From: Bugulina stolonifera
Lineage: Eukaryota > Bryozoa > Gymnolaemata > Cheilostomatida > Bugulidae
DNA: 64,000 nucleotides
Direction of reading: 5' to 3'
Assembly (NCBI GenBank): GCA_935421135.1
Contig: OW285193.1
Location: forward strand, 9,960,099-10,024,098
Each line of letters starts with the position of its first letter. Within the stretch, counting starts at the first letter, position 1. The notes beneath the pieces were generated by a model that was not told where the DNA came from, ran no database searches, and worked only from the letters and a program-made list of their open reading frames with translations. A program made the translations under genes and the position numbers. This document shows positions 23,996-34,326 of the stretch, in pieces.

Positions 23996-24612
23996 GATAC
24001 ATTTCCTTACAGTATATAGTCAACATGGAAAAAAAGGTCTCAATTGTTGGCATATTTATCAATTTTACTTCATCAGTGCTACTAGCAGCATTTAGAGCAT
24101 TTGGAAGTTAGCTATGAGGATACACATCAAATGTAACATCTATGACTTACGTGTCACACTGTGAGTAATGTAATTGCAGTGCAAGTGTAGTGTAAGTGTA
24201 GTGTAAGTGTAGTGTAAGTGTAGTGCAAGTGTAGTGCAAGTGTAGTGCAAATGTAGTGCAAGTGTAGTGCAAGTGTAGTGCAAGTGTAGTGTTAGTGTAG
24301 TGTAAGTTTAGTGCAAGTGTAGTGCAAGTGTAGTGCAAGTGTAGTGCAAGTGTAGTGCAAGTGTAGTGCAAGTGTAGTGCAAGTGTAGTACAAGTGTAAT
24401 GTAAGTGTAGTGCAAGTATATTGCAAGTGTTGTGCAAGTGTAGTGCAAGTGTAGTGCAAGTGTAGTCCAAGTGTAGTGCAAGTGTGGTGCAAGTGTAGTG
24501 CAAGTGTAGTGTAAGGGTAGTGCAAGTGTAGTGCAAGTGTAGTGCAAGTAGTGTGGTGTAAGTAGTGAATAAAATGTACAATGCAATAATTATGTAGTTA
24601 ATACAATACGTA
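23996..24612. repeat. 617-bp tandem duplication, unit 1
   Basis: Runs from GATACATTTCC to CAATACGTA. The next 617 bases repeat it with no difference that I can see, and the minus-strand frames in the two units encode identical 144-codon products. Identity this high means a very recent event or an assembly artefact. Confidence 0.9.
24168..24550 (+). repeat. 11-bp minisatellite
   Basis: About 34 tandem copies of AGTGTAGTGCA, with scattered variants such as AGTGTAGTGTA. Because 33 bp is 11 codons, all frames stay open and encode artefactual Leu/His/Thr/Cys repeats (LHYTCTTLALH) on the minus strand. These are not genes. An identical array lies at 24785-25167. Confidence 0.95.
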
Positions 24613-25229
24613 GATACATTTCCTTACAGTATATAGTCAACATGGAAAAAAAGGTCTCAATTGTTGGCATATTTATCAATTTTACTTCATCAGTGCTACT
24701 AGCAGCATTTAGAGCATTTGGAAGTTAGCTATGAGGATACACATCAAATGTAACATCTATGACTTACGTGTCACACTGTGAGTAATGTAATTGCAGTGCA
24801 AGTGTAGTGTAAGTGTAGTGTAAGTGTAGTGTAAGTGTAGTGCAAGTGTAGTGCAAGTGTAGTGCAAATGTAGTGCAAGTGTAGTGCAAGTGTAGTGCAA
24901 GTGTAGTGTTAGTGTAGTGTAAGTTTAGTGCAAGTGTAGTGCAAGTGTAGTGCAAGTGTAGTGCAAGTGTAGTGCAAGTGTAGTGCAAGTGTAGTGCAAG
25001 TGTAGTACAAGTGTAATGTAAGTGTAGTGCAAGTATATTGCAAGTGTTGTGCAAGTGTAGTGCAAGTGTAGTGCAAGTGTAGTCCAAGTGTAGTGCAAGT
25101 GTGGTGCAAGTGTAGTGCAAGTGTAGTGTAAGGGTAGTGCAAGTGTAGTGCAAGTGTAGTGCAAGTAGTGTGGTGTAAGTAGTGAATAAAATGTACAATG
25201 CAATAATTATGTAGTTAATACAATACGTA
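24613..25229. repeat. 617-bp tandem duplication, unit 2
   Basis: Second unit, in direct abutment with unit 1; includes the second minisatellite array. Confidence 0.9.
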
Positions 25230-25699
25230 GATGGAATTGCTGGATTGGCCAGTGGACACTCTGTACCATGTGCTGTTTATATGCTATGTAACACCTATCA
25301 CTGGCACCGGTATACATGTATTATATTACTGCATGACCAGTCTCAACTTTAGTGCCAGTATTACTACACACACAACTGTACATATTTTGTAGTCTAGTTG
25401 CCATAATTTTCTAGCATACATGCCAAGCGACGCCTTGGCATGGTTTTTCATGCATTGGAATGTTTACTAAAAGAAAACAAGTAGTGTTTTGTAAGATGTA
25501 AAATTTTTGAAGTTTTCTCCCACTTGACTTGCCTTTCTACTTGCAAGTAGGCAAGTCAACTTTGACGTGACTTGTGACTTGCATGACCAGTGACTTGACT
25601 TGAATTGAGGCAGCAATGACTTGACTTATCTCCAAAATTTTAGAAATGACTTGGCTTGTTGACTTGCAAGTCGACTTGGACCCAATTCTGCTTATAGGC

Positions 25700-26700
25700 T
25701 AGTATAACACACTCGTTCCAAAGCACAGCATCTGGCCTATGGCCCTTACGGTGAATAATCCACAAGCACTGTTCACTCTATATGCAATGCAGAAAGTACG
25801 GTCTAGTCGACCACTCCTAGGCTCTGCCCACACTTGCACAGGGTGATGCACAACTTATTTCTTCTACTACTTTAGTTATAAAACCATTGAAGCCATGAGG
25901 CCAGTCATAAATCAACCTATATCGGTAAGTACAGCATTACTATTTAATTTGGTTTATTCTTGTTTGAAATTTGACCTATTATAACTACATAATTTGCAGT
26001 ATCACTACACCAATTGAAGGCTGTTTTTTTCCGTTTGCTGGCATTTTCTTGGTGTCGTACATGTATCTAAACTGTAAGAACTATAGTAGGCAGAACTCTG
26101 TATTAATTTACACTTTGAGGTCTCCCCAACGTTTTCCGGAAATGTATTTTCACACAAAAGCATTTTATAAGCATGTTAGACTTAATTGAACTAGTACTCG
26201 TGTTGGCGCCAAAAGAAGTATTATCCAATAAGAGTCTGAATTTTTATAAGCCTATGATTCACAACAGATAACGCTGTTATGTTAAGGGCTGCCCAACATG
26301 CCCGCTTAGAAATCTACAAACTTTACTGTAATGCCAGCTATTACTAAAGTAGTAAATACTGGCTAGTAACTCTCAGTGTTAAATCTAGCTGTCTCCATAT
26401 TATATTTCACAGAAATCTGAGCGTTAATGTATTTAATTTTTAATTTATTACAGAAGCAATTAACTCTTAATGTTATCTAACGCTTCCGGTACTTTCAATG
26501 GAATAAGTATGAATATAGGATTTACATACAGTATTGAGCAAGTTACAACCAGCTGAAGGCAATTGCACAATGCAAGAAAGACAAAAAAATTATATAGTAA
26601 CTGATAGGTAAAATGTATAATGTCAACTTGACTAGGGGGAGTTTGAGAGTTAAGTCCTCTTCTTACTTCAGCTTAGGTTAGCATCCTTAGTCCTTACTAC
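25700..26700. other. No gene seen
   Basis: Unique AT-rich DNA; the 72-codon plus-strand frame at 25971 has no support. Confidence 0.5.
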
Positions 26701-26701
26701 A

Positions 26702-26845
26702 GTATACATGTATGTCAGCTTTGTTGATTTTAAGAAGGTGTTCAATGGAGTGAACTGGATGAAGCTGCTAGAGCTTCTAAAGAAGATTAGTAGGCGTATA
26801 GACTATAGAGATAGGCTGTTTATTGAAAAAGTATGCATACACTAG
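26702..26845 (+). pseudogene. Non-LTR reverse transcriptase fragment
   Basis: A single frame reads VYMYVSFVDFKKVFNGVN, then WMKLLELLKKISRRIDYR and DRLFIEK, ending at a TAG. This is the motif A region of LINE reverse transcriptases (pattern F-D-K-AFD-V, then L...L-K-GI-W-R). The first Asp is kept but the FD of KAFD is now FN. No other RT motif is seen nearby. On the strand opposite to the RTE insertion at 42.9 kb. Confidence 0.6.
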
Positions 26846-26849
26846 ACAG

Positions 26850-27750
26850 CCTAGTAGGTTGAGCCACTTCAATGCATGGCAAAAAAACAATATACTGCTT
26901 GAGAGATTCAGGGGCACAGAAAGCAGAATATTGTAATGGTTTTTGGTTTCTGGTATGGTTGTCCTGAGACGACTCCCGAGTCTAAAGTGAAGTGCCTATG
27001 AGTGGTGCTAGGCCTTCTCATTACATGAAAGATTGATCGGAGTCAGCAGTCAAAGAACTACCAAAGACGAACCATGTGATCCCGAGTTATGCTTGTTTAC
27101 TATACAGAGAAAGAGAGTGATCCGGCCTAGTAGGCAGTTCGTGTTGCGAGGTCGAGGACCTTAACAACTAGAATGACCTATCTACAAAGTGAAAGTCTCT
27201 GTATTTAAGTATAGATGTGTCTTTATTGAGATCCAAGCAAGAACTGAGACAATGAACATAAAAACAGTGTACTTTATACAGTATTGAAACTTCCGGAGGA
27301 AGTCCCAGTGGAAGGTTCTAGAATAGTATTTCACAATCAAAACAAGTCTGATGCAATGTCTATTAATAAGCATTAACCGTCATCGAAGGACACTAAGATA
27401 CAAGTAAAAGCCAGACATATACGTTATGGAAAAGTACAGTAAAGTGTACAATAACAATGCCTAGCTAACTATAAATACTTAGACTAACAGTCGGGGTCGA
27501 CTTTATAGCCTACTAATGTAATTAAGAGTACTGTTTATCCAGGGAACCATATAAGAGTTAGAGTTCTGGTTTCTGCTGTTCTAGCAAGTAGTCTAGACAC
27601 AGCACCATAGTGTTAGTGTTCCTGGGTGGTCGGGCCTCGGCCATCGGGTTCGGCCCTTAGGAGTTGTCCAGACCATTACAATATTATACTTGATGACACC
27701 CTTTGCACAACCCTCAAGATTGAAGAAATGTCCCCATCTCTTCTTACTTA
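26850..27750. other. No gene seen
   Basis: The first part may be further degenerate LINE sequence. A short GC-rich patch near 27630-27660 (CGGGCCTCGGCCATCGGG) is compositionally odd but unexplained. Confidence 0.4.
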
Positions 27751-28017
27751 ATAATAATATATTAATAATAATATCCGTGGCGCCAAACACAATTCTTTAA
27801 CATGGCTGACAATAGCAGAGCTAGTCGAGGGGCCACCATGGCTCCTAGAGCTGGATGTTATTATAGTCCGATATGGCACAGAGCGGAACTTTTTTGGGAC
27901 GAAAACCTTCAGGTTACTGGCGTGACTCAAACCCACGTCCTTATAGATAATTTGCTTCATTGCTTCAAGACCAGAGTGACTAGCACTAGACCACTCAGCC
28001 ACAAACACTTGTGCTAA
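27751..28017 (-). mobile_element. tRNA-derived SINE with ATT-rich tail
   Basis: Reading the minus strand from 28017, a perfect polymerase III A box TGGCTGAGTGG (28001-27991) is followed by a B-box-like GGTTTGAGTCA (27933-27923), spaced as in a tRNA with a long variable arm (Ser/Leu type). A GC-richer body of about 130 bp follows. The element ends in an ATT/AAT microsatellite (27751-27775), the usual 3' tail of such elements. Open frames on both strands here are by-products. No target duplication was found. Confidence 0.7.
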
Positions 28018-28316
28018 GACCTAATTGTTTCCGTTATTGGCTATGTTCTCCGACTGTCTTTGCAAGTTTCCAATTGCTGGATTGTTCTCTCCTGTCGTTC
28101 CCGCCTTCTATATATCCGCACATGAAACACCTTGATTTTTTTCCCTTTTAATTTCTGCGATTCAGCATGTCTGGTTTATACAAGTCATGAAGCCATAAAA
28201 ATTCTCTACACAAAAAGACAGTTTTAGCCTATTTTTCAGGCCTTAAATAAGCTGTGTAGAGGACCATGAGATTTTCAACGATGTTCTTGGTGATCAGGGC
28301 TCTGGTTTTTGATCTC

Positions 28317-28884
28317 TCATAGCAAGCTTAAACATTGGAATTCCTCAAACTGCTGAATCTGCTTTATTTTAACTGCTTTCTTGGCATCATCTCCAAGGAC
28401 TTCAACAAGTATGAGCTCAAATTGACAATAATCACTTGATAGCAAAGTCTGTCTATAATAGACACATATCACAGCTTGCAAGTTGACAGTTTGATAAGAC
28501 AGGTACATGTAGCCTAAGTGCCTGTCCATCTAAGGAAAATTAAATATTATTCCCAAAATATACAACTTCCTGGATAGTCATAAAGTGTCTTCACAATGTG
28601 TAAAACTGTCTGATCAACAAAGATTTCCCAACTCTAGTCATGTGGGTCTTCTATTCCCTCAATGACATTTTACAGTAATATTCTCACTTTGTCTCCCATT
28701 TCCCTGGCAACCTTAATATTGTACGAGAAGACAGTGACCCATCGATTTTGCAAATATTGAATGGACTGAGATTTCCATCTCAATCTTGGATTTTAAAAGA
28801 TGTGTTTATACGAAAGCTATTGGTGGCATCCGTTTTTCCAATAATGTGTAGAAGAAAGTCATGCAGTAAAATTCTGTCCTTCAT
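28317..28884 (-). pseudogene. Decayed coding region
   Basis: Minus-strand frame from 28884 reads MKDRILLHDFLLHIIGKT, then DATNSFRINTSFKIQD, stop, DGNLSPFNICKIDGSLSS, then RTILRLPGKWETK, followed by four more stops. A separate open piece lies at 28317-28529 (LILVEVLGDDAKKAVKIK). Natural composition interrupted by mainly TGA stops indicates an inactivated gene or transposon. Not recognised. Confidence 0.35.
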
Positions 28885-28889
28885 TAAGA

Positions 28890-29945
28890 AGTTCTTTTAA
28901 ACCTGGCAAACATTGTAAATTCTCAGTCTGAAGAGAAAAAAACAAGAATAAGCATTTTTGGTCCAGCATTGGTTGCCGTGTGACAAAAGTTGAGGTGGGA
29001 TGTTCTTGTTGACTGTTGCGTGTGTCTTGGACCGATAATAAAATGAACTAATTGAACCAACTGAACTGCACATCTTTAACCAAAATTGTTACACGACATA
29101 AGGTTTTAACCTGAATAGACCCATTGGGACATAATCATATGACATGTAACATGTAACATGTATTCTACACACTTATTGTGCTCCTACGTTGACAAAGCAC
29201 TCATACGAATTTTAGGAATAGAGCTACTAAGAATATTTGAACGCTGTTGACAACCAAAACTGTAAACTGTTTCAGACTTTCGAGATGTTATAAACTTAAT
29301 GGTTTTTATTATTAAACATCAGTCAAGCTCGAGGAAAACAAGTATCAGAGGCTGCAAGAAACTTTGTGAAGTGTGCTAAAGTAAGTAGATGCAGATTCTT
29401 GGCTTCGTGCAATGTATAAAACTTATGTACCGTGTTTACGTGATAGTTTGCCTTTAAATACAGTATTGATGCACATATAGACAGATAAGCCAGTGTGTCC
29501 CCTCGTCCCTTACTAGTTTACTAGGAACTAATGCTTAGTTCATCGGATAAATGTTAAAGAGAAAGGCAAAGATCTCACACTACCTTATAAGTGGGACTCT
29601 GTGGGACAAAAACAAATTTTGCGCAGTACGAAATATAATGCTTATAACATACAATGTGTCTTCATGACGTACAATGTATTTGCAGAGCAGCCAAGATGAA
29701 TGAACTGGTAATGTGGACCTGTGAGCTTCCTTTACTTTAGTGAAAGAGAGGTTTAAGTAAAATTGAAGGCCTGAGATAAGTGCACAGTCAGGTAAGTATG
29801 AATGTACATGTGCATGTACATGTAAGCCCTGAGAGTATAATAAAATCATATACAATGTAGCAGAATGCAAACCAATATAACGATCGGAGCAGACAGACGC
29901 ATGTCCGGACAAGTGTTTTTTTCCTTACACTACACTTTGCAGCTC
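28890..29945. other. No gene seen
   Basis: AT-rich, with overlapping chance frames near 29580-29912. Confidence 0.45.
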
Positions 29946-31186
29946 CATATCCAAACTTGGCTAAAGCATTGGGTAAACAAACCCAAGTTTTCAATTTCTT
30001 TGAGCAAAAAAAATTATTCGCAACGGTACAAGCAGGCACTCTGCAATCTATTGACAGAATATAAAGATATCTGTGTAATTTGCTGCACCGTAATAGAGAC
30101 TCAGCTTTGTTGCATTTTTTGCATCACTATGATATGCTTTGGCCACCTATTCTAAGAGCTCCCATCCTGTAGAAAATACATGTACGTTATTCTCTAATCT
30201 GATTGGATAACTGCACATTGTACATTATGACCCACTTTCTACTTACATCTCCTTGTGTAGCCTAACAAGTATGCATGCATAATTGGAATGGTACAAAATT
30301 GTAAATCTCTATTTTTGGCTTTATTATGGGAATAACGAAGTAAGCAAAAGACCTCTGGGTGTGGTGTCACTGATGTTGGAATATGATCTTATTTCAAAAT
30401 GTTGTGTGAGTATTTGGCCATTGTGTGAAGCATAATAAGGAACCTGATATTAAATCGGAACATTAGTGTTATCTTGAGAACTAAGGTTTTTCTCAATATA
30501 ATACCAATAATTGTATCATAACAGATTCCTCAATATGGTGTCTAAAAATTGCTTATTGCTTGCTGCCAATCCTACTGCTGTTTAGGTAGCATTGATTAAA
30601 TTGTGTAATGTACCAGTAACTCAGTAACTCAATACATGTATATTTTACTAGGTCGTGCTTGTTTGACCAATCAGTCATTTAGGACACCTCTGGCACTTCC
30701 TTATGTCTCTGTGATGTCTCTGCTCTCTACTCTGCTCCATGGAAGCAGGTAATATTATTGACACATTATATTACACATTTAATTATGTTAGCTTGTTGTA
30801 CATGTACATGTAATATTTCAATATTCATTTTTTGCCACTCTTAACCACCCGAATGTTCAAACCAGATTATAATGCTATAAGGCGGAAGCCACTTGGATGA
30901 TAATGAAACATTTACGTTTTACTTTGGTGAATAATTTGATGAGACTCTTTGCTATCTAGTAGAACCACCATTGATAAGCATACAACATATCTATAAGCAC
31001 CATGTTTTAGATTTGTGCTCTCTCTTATGTCAGCTGTATGAGAAAGCAACTTCAGACGCAGTTACTGCCCCTATTCAGTTACTTCTACCTGCCGAGCAAA
31101 TCTGAGACACACACTCTAAGGTGAATAATATTATTGATATTGTGGTATAATAGTAATGATGTAAGGTACTCTGTTCCATCAGTATA

Positions 31187-31631
31187 CAGTAGGAATTGCT
31201 TAATTCAAACTCTAAGGGACCACCATAATTGGTTTGAATTAGCCCGGGTTTGAATTATGTGATCCCTTCATCCCATATGATGAAATGCATCACATGTACA
31301 GGACAACAGTATAAAATGCCTTTAGCTAAGGAACAGTATAGCAATTAGTGGGTTTTCCCATCTTAGTTTGAGCAGAAACATATTGCAGTAGTAACTACAT
31401 GTACTAATAACTACTAACTACTAGCAGCACTATTATCAGGTGACTAATGCTGGCTGTGATAGCATTATCATTGATCATAGTGTGAGCTTAAGCCGCATGA
31501 AGCTTGAATTACAGATAACAAGTTTGAATTGTTTGAAGTCATTTATATAGTGCTCAGCAGGGACCAACGCTAACAGTTTAAGGCAACCAAGTTTTTGGAT
31601 TTTCCAAGGTTGAATTAAACAAGTTCCACTG
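31187..31631. mobile_element. Pogo-like MITE, present in copy A only
   Basis: Inverted termini: left CAGTAGGAATTGCTTAATTC, right end (reversed) CAGTGGAACTTGTTTAATTC. CAGTGGAA termini with internal AATTCAA repeats are the style of pogo/Tigger-derived MITEs. The segment B counterpart lacks it: B reads CACTGTATAGCTATTC near 41757 where A has the element beside CATATAGCTATTC, consistent with TA target use. A fragment of the same family is at 5568-5705. Confidence 0.7.
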
Positions 31632-32277
31632 CATATAGCTATTCATTCTTTTAACACAACGTCATGTAACTCACGCACATTTAAATTGTATATCAACACT
31701 GGTGGCTCAATGATCTGAATATAATTCATACATGCTGCATGCACATGTATATATTGTCTGGGTGAATCTGAGTCTCTTCCGTGGTTTAAACAAGCATATT
31801 TCTGGTAAATTTTTCGTAATAGTGCAGTATGAGTAGCCTAGCCTAGTGAAGTTGAAAAAGTATAATCAAAACAAAAACCATTTTGGTACATATAGTTGTA
31901 TGTCTACACTAAATTTTGTATTTGCTTAATGTGTTCTTTAGATGTAAAGTCCACCACCTTGCTTAGCGTAAAGCTTTACGTCAGATAAATCTCTATGAAC
32001 CTGCACTCTGCTGTGTATTGGGTCATCAGGCCTGTCCTTGCTGCTGTTTGTTGAAGCTTTTGCAGATGTGTTGGACTGGTGAAGTCTCAACAGAGTGTAT
32101 AGTAAGATTTTCTATAACTAAATAATATCTAGAGCTGTGTTTTTGTTCTGTTTAAAGCTAATACGTACATGTACTCTAAGATGTCGCAAGATGCAACTTC
32201 GACATGTAATTATTTCTTTGTCAGAAGACTTTCAACATTAGAGCTAGTTTTCACCGGTTCAAACATAAAAGCTGCTA

Positions 32278-32643
32278 TCAGGTGCTTGTTGATTTTGTAA
32301 TTTTTTTCTGTTCCAGTCTACCATTGGACATCTCAATCTTTTTCTCAGAGGCAAAAATAATCAAACATTTCTGCAATTTTTTTCTTGTTGCATTCAGGAA
32401 GGGTGTGACTTTAGTTTCTGATGATTTTTCCTCACTCCTTACCAACATATACATATCCCAAAAGCCTGCTGCTATGATAAGCCATGTCTCACCTTCATAA
32501 ATGACCACTGGTCGTATTTCAGTTTTGTAAATTGAGATTTTCTTATTACCATTGCAATCTAGGCAGCACCCTCCACATGTCTCTTGCCTCTGAAAGGCAA
32601 AGTTCAACCTCAACATAGAGTATTTTGTGCTAAGACATTTCAA
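32278..32643 (-). pseudogene. LINE reverse transcriptase C-terminal relic
   Basis: A 121-codon frame contains KISIYKTEIRPVVIYEGE then TWLI, which matches the conserved thumb-region signature of non-LTR reverse transcriptases (LYKT-IRP-L-YG-ETW). The same signature appears in the RTE copy at 43.3 kb as IYKTTIRPALTYGNETW. The rest is degenerate. It lies inside DNA present only in segment copy A. Confidence 0.5.
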
Positions 32644-33767
32644 CCAAGTAGGACTTCCTTCTCTTCTCAGTAGTAATTTTCCATCTAAATAACACCAGTT
32701 TCAATCTAGGACTCTACTCATCTCTTTACACGCTTAGAGCCTCACCTCTAGCTAGCCATTGCTGTCACACGCTGCACTAAATACTCAGCAAAAAACATTG
32801 TCTATGATATAGCCTCACCACCTTCCCTTCCAGAGTTTCTTCTGACATGTACCATGAGTTTCTTAGGGCTAAACTGTCCCAATTTTTATGTCTCCTGGAC
32901 ATCTTACCTCCATAGACATCACCATAAGAGATATCTTCTGAGGTTGTTGCAAACTCTTCCTAAGCATACAAATACTGTGGCTGCTTGTCGCCACTGAATC
33001 CGAATCTCTTCCAAAGTATACATCACGATACACACAAAGTTGTAGCTAAACATTTCTTCATGAAAGTCATATTGAGCTGGTTGTGTATTGAACATCATTT
33101 GTTTGAGAGCCTCAGGGCAATGACTGATGGGTTTGATCCTACTGTAGTTTTCAAACAATCAACAGACCTTCTTTTCCTCTAGCTATATTAAGTCAACAGA
33201 GTATTTCCCTTGCCCACTTGCATATTATGAAACTTGATGACCATAAAGTCCCCATATTATGATGTGCCCTGCTGATCCGTTATCAATTTTCCGCCAGAGT
33301 TGGTTATCATGTACATGTAAATCGTTTTCGGATTTATTCCCTCTTTATGACGACTACATTTTAATGTGCAGCTGTAAATAACCAAATAGCCAATGCTAGT
33401 TCAGTAGGTTGTGTAAACGTATATGTTTACGATTATGTTAATAGACACACTGTACATGATTTGTACATTACATGTATTTCCAAGTAAATTTATCTCTTGC
33501 ACAGAGCTAGTAGCCTAAGTTTGTGAATGTAGTCGAATGTGATGGATTTGTATGAGAAACATGACTGTCTACAGTAAGCCTTATATCATTTCAGGTGCCA
33601 AACATTCCACTTTGCTTTGTGGGGACACTATAATACCTGGTGATGTCTACATGTATCATGGATAGGTTGGAACCTGTAAGTATTAAAACCTACTTACAAC
33701 TGCATGGGTTAAATCACAAAAAGAAACAGTTTAACTGACTGTGTTTAAACCAATATTCTCACATAGA

Positions 33768-34326
33768 TTTAAACCACTACTGTCGCACCATTCAATATTT
33801 TCAAATAATCTTGTTCATCCTTTTTCAGTAAGATTGATGTGTTGTTTGTCTTTGTAAACCTAGCAGCTGCCAAGAAAACCCTATTTTAATATTGGCTGAT
33901 TTCACCTTCATTCAGCCTATGCTGGGAATTTTGGAAGCTCTCAAGCAGTTAATATAAAACTGTGCTACAGAGATAGCCATAGGACTTGCAATGCATTGCA
34001 TTGTTTTTTGTGGGCATGACCCTAACTTACTTATTCATCACTGTGCACAAGAGTTATTTATAGAATGACAGTTAGTGTTGGCTCAATAAGATTACTGGGC
34101 TATTTGATGTTAGTAGCTTACCTATGTACATAAGTTACAAGAACAGGTATAGCCATAGGAACTTAACAGGTCTCAATGCTGAATGGAGGTCATAATAGCC
34201 AATATTCAAATGAGTTTATCTTGGCTGCCACTAGGTTTACAAAGACAAACAGCACATCAATCTTCATAAAATAAGATGACCAGTATTCTTTGCAAATATT
34301 GAATGGTGAGACAGTAGTGGTTTAAA
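33768..34326. mobile_element. Foldback-type element with long inverted repeats
   Basis: The left arm starts at TTTAAACCACTACTGTC (33768) and runs about 170 bp. The right arm is its inverted, diverged copy ending at 34326. Shared landmarks include CACCATTCAATATTT, AGATTGATGTG, TGTTTGTCTTTGTAAACCTA and AATATTGGCT. The spacer is about 240 bp. Both arms are absent from segment copy B. No coding sequence inside. Confidence 0.7.

Larger units (their letters stand above)
23816..25690. mobile_element. Non-autonomous hAT-like DNA transposon, 1875 bp
   Basis: Inverted termini: left CAGAGCTCGGTCCAAGTC, right end (reversed) CAGAATTGGGTCCAAGTC, 15 of 18 identical and of CAGAG type as in hAT elements. An 8-bp target duplication with one mismatch flanks it. 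Both ends are packed with subterminal GACTTGACTT/CAAGTC repeats in both orientations (23828-23990 and 25520-25680), typical of hAT transposase-binding arrays. There is no transposase; the centre is two copies of a 617-bp block with an 11-bp minisatellite. Confidence 0.8.

Noticed and set aside
24147..25203. Six minus-strand open frames of 77-144 codons with Leu/His/Thr/Cys repeats
   Set aside because: They are by-products of the 11-bp minisatellite, whose unit keeps all three frames open. The two identical sets come from the 617-bp duplication.
27593..28017. Plus-strand ORF MADNSRASRGATMAPR... with a good Kozak context, and the minus-strand 86-codon ORF
   Set aside because: Both lie over the tRNA-derived SINE (A box, B box, ATT tail); the Kozak match is coincidental.
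29580..30155. Overlapping ORFs of 83-110 codons on both strands
   Set aside because: Where segment B can be aligned (from about 29950), indels against the B copy disrupt the frames and they are not conserved; to the left there is no independent support.
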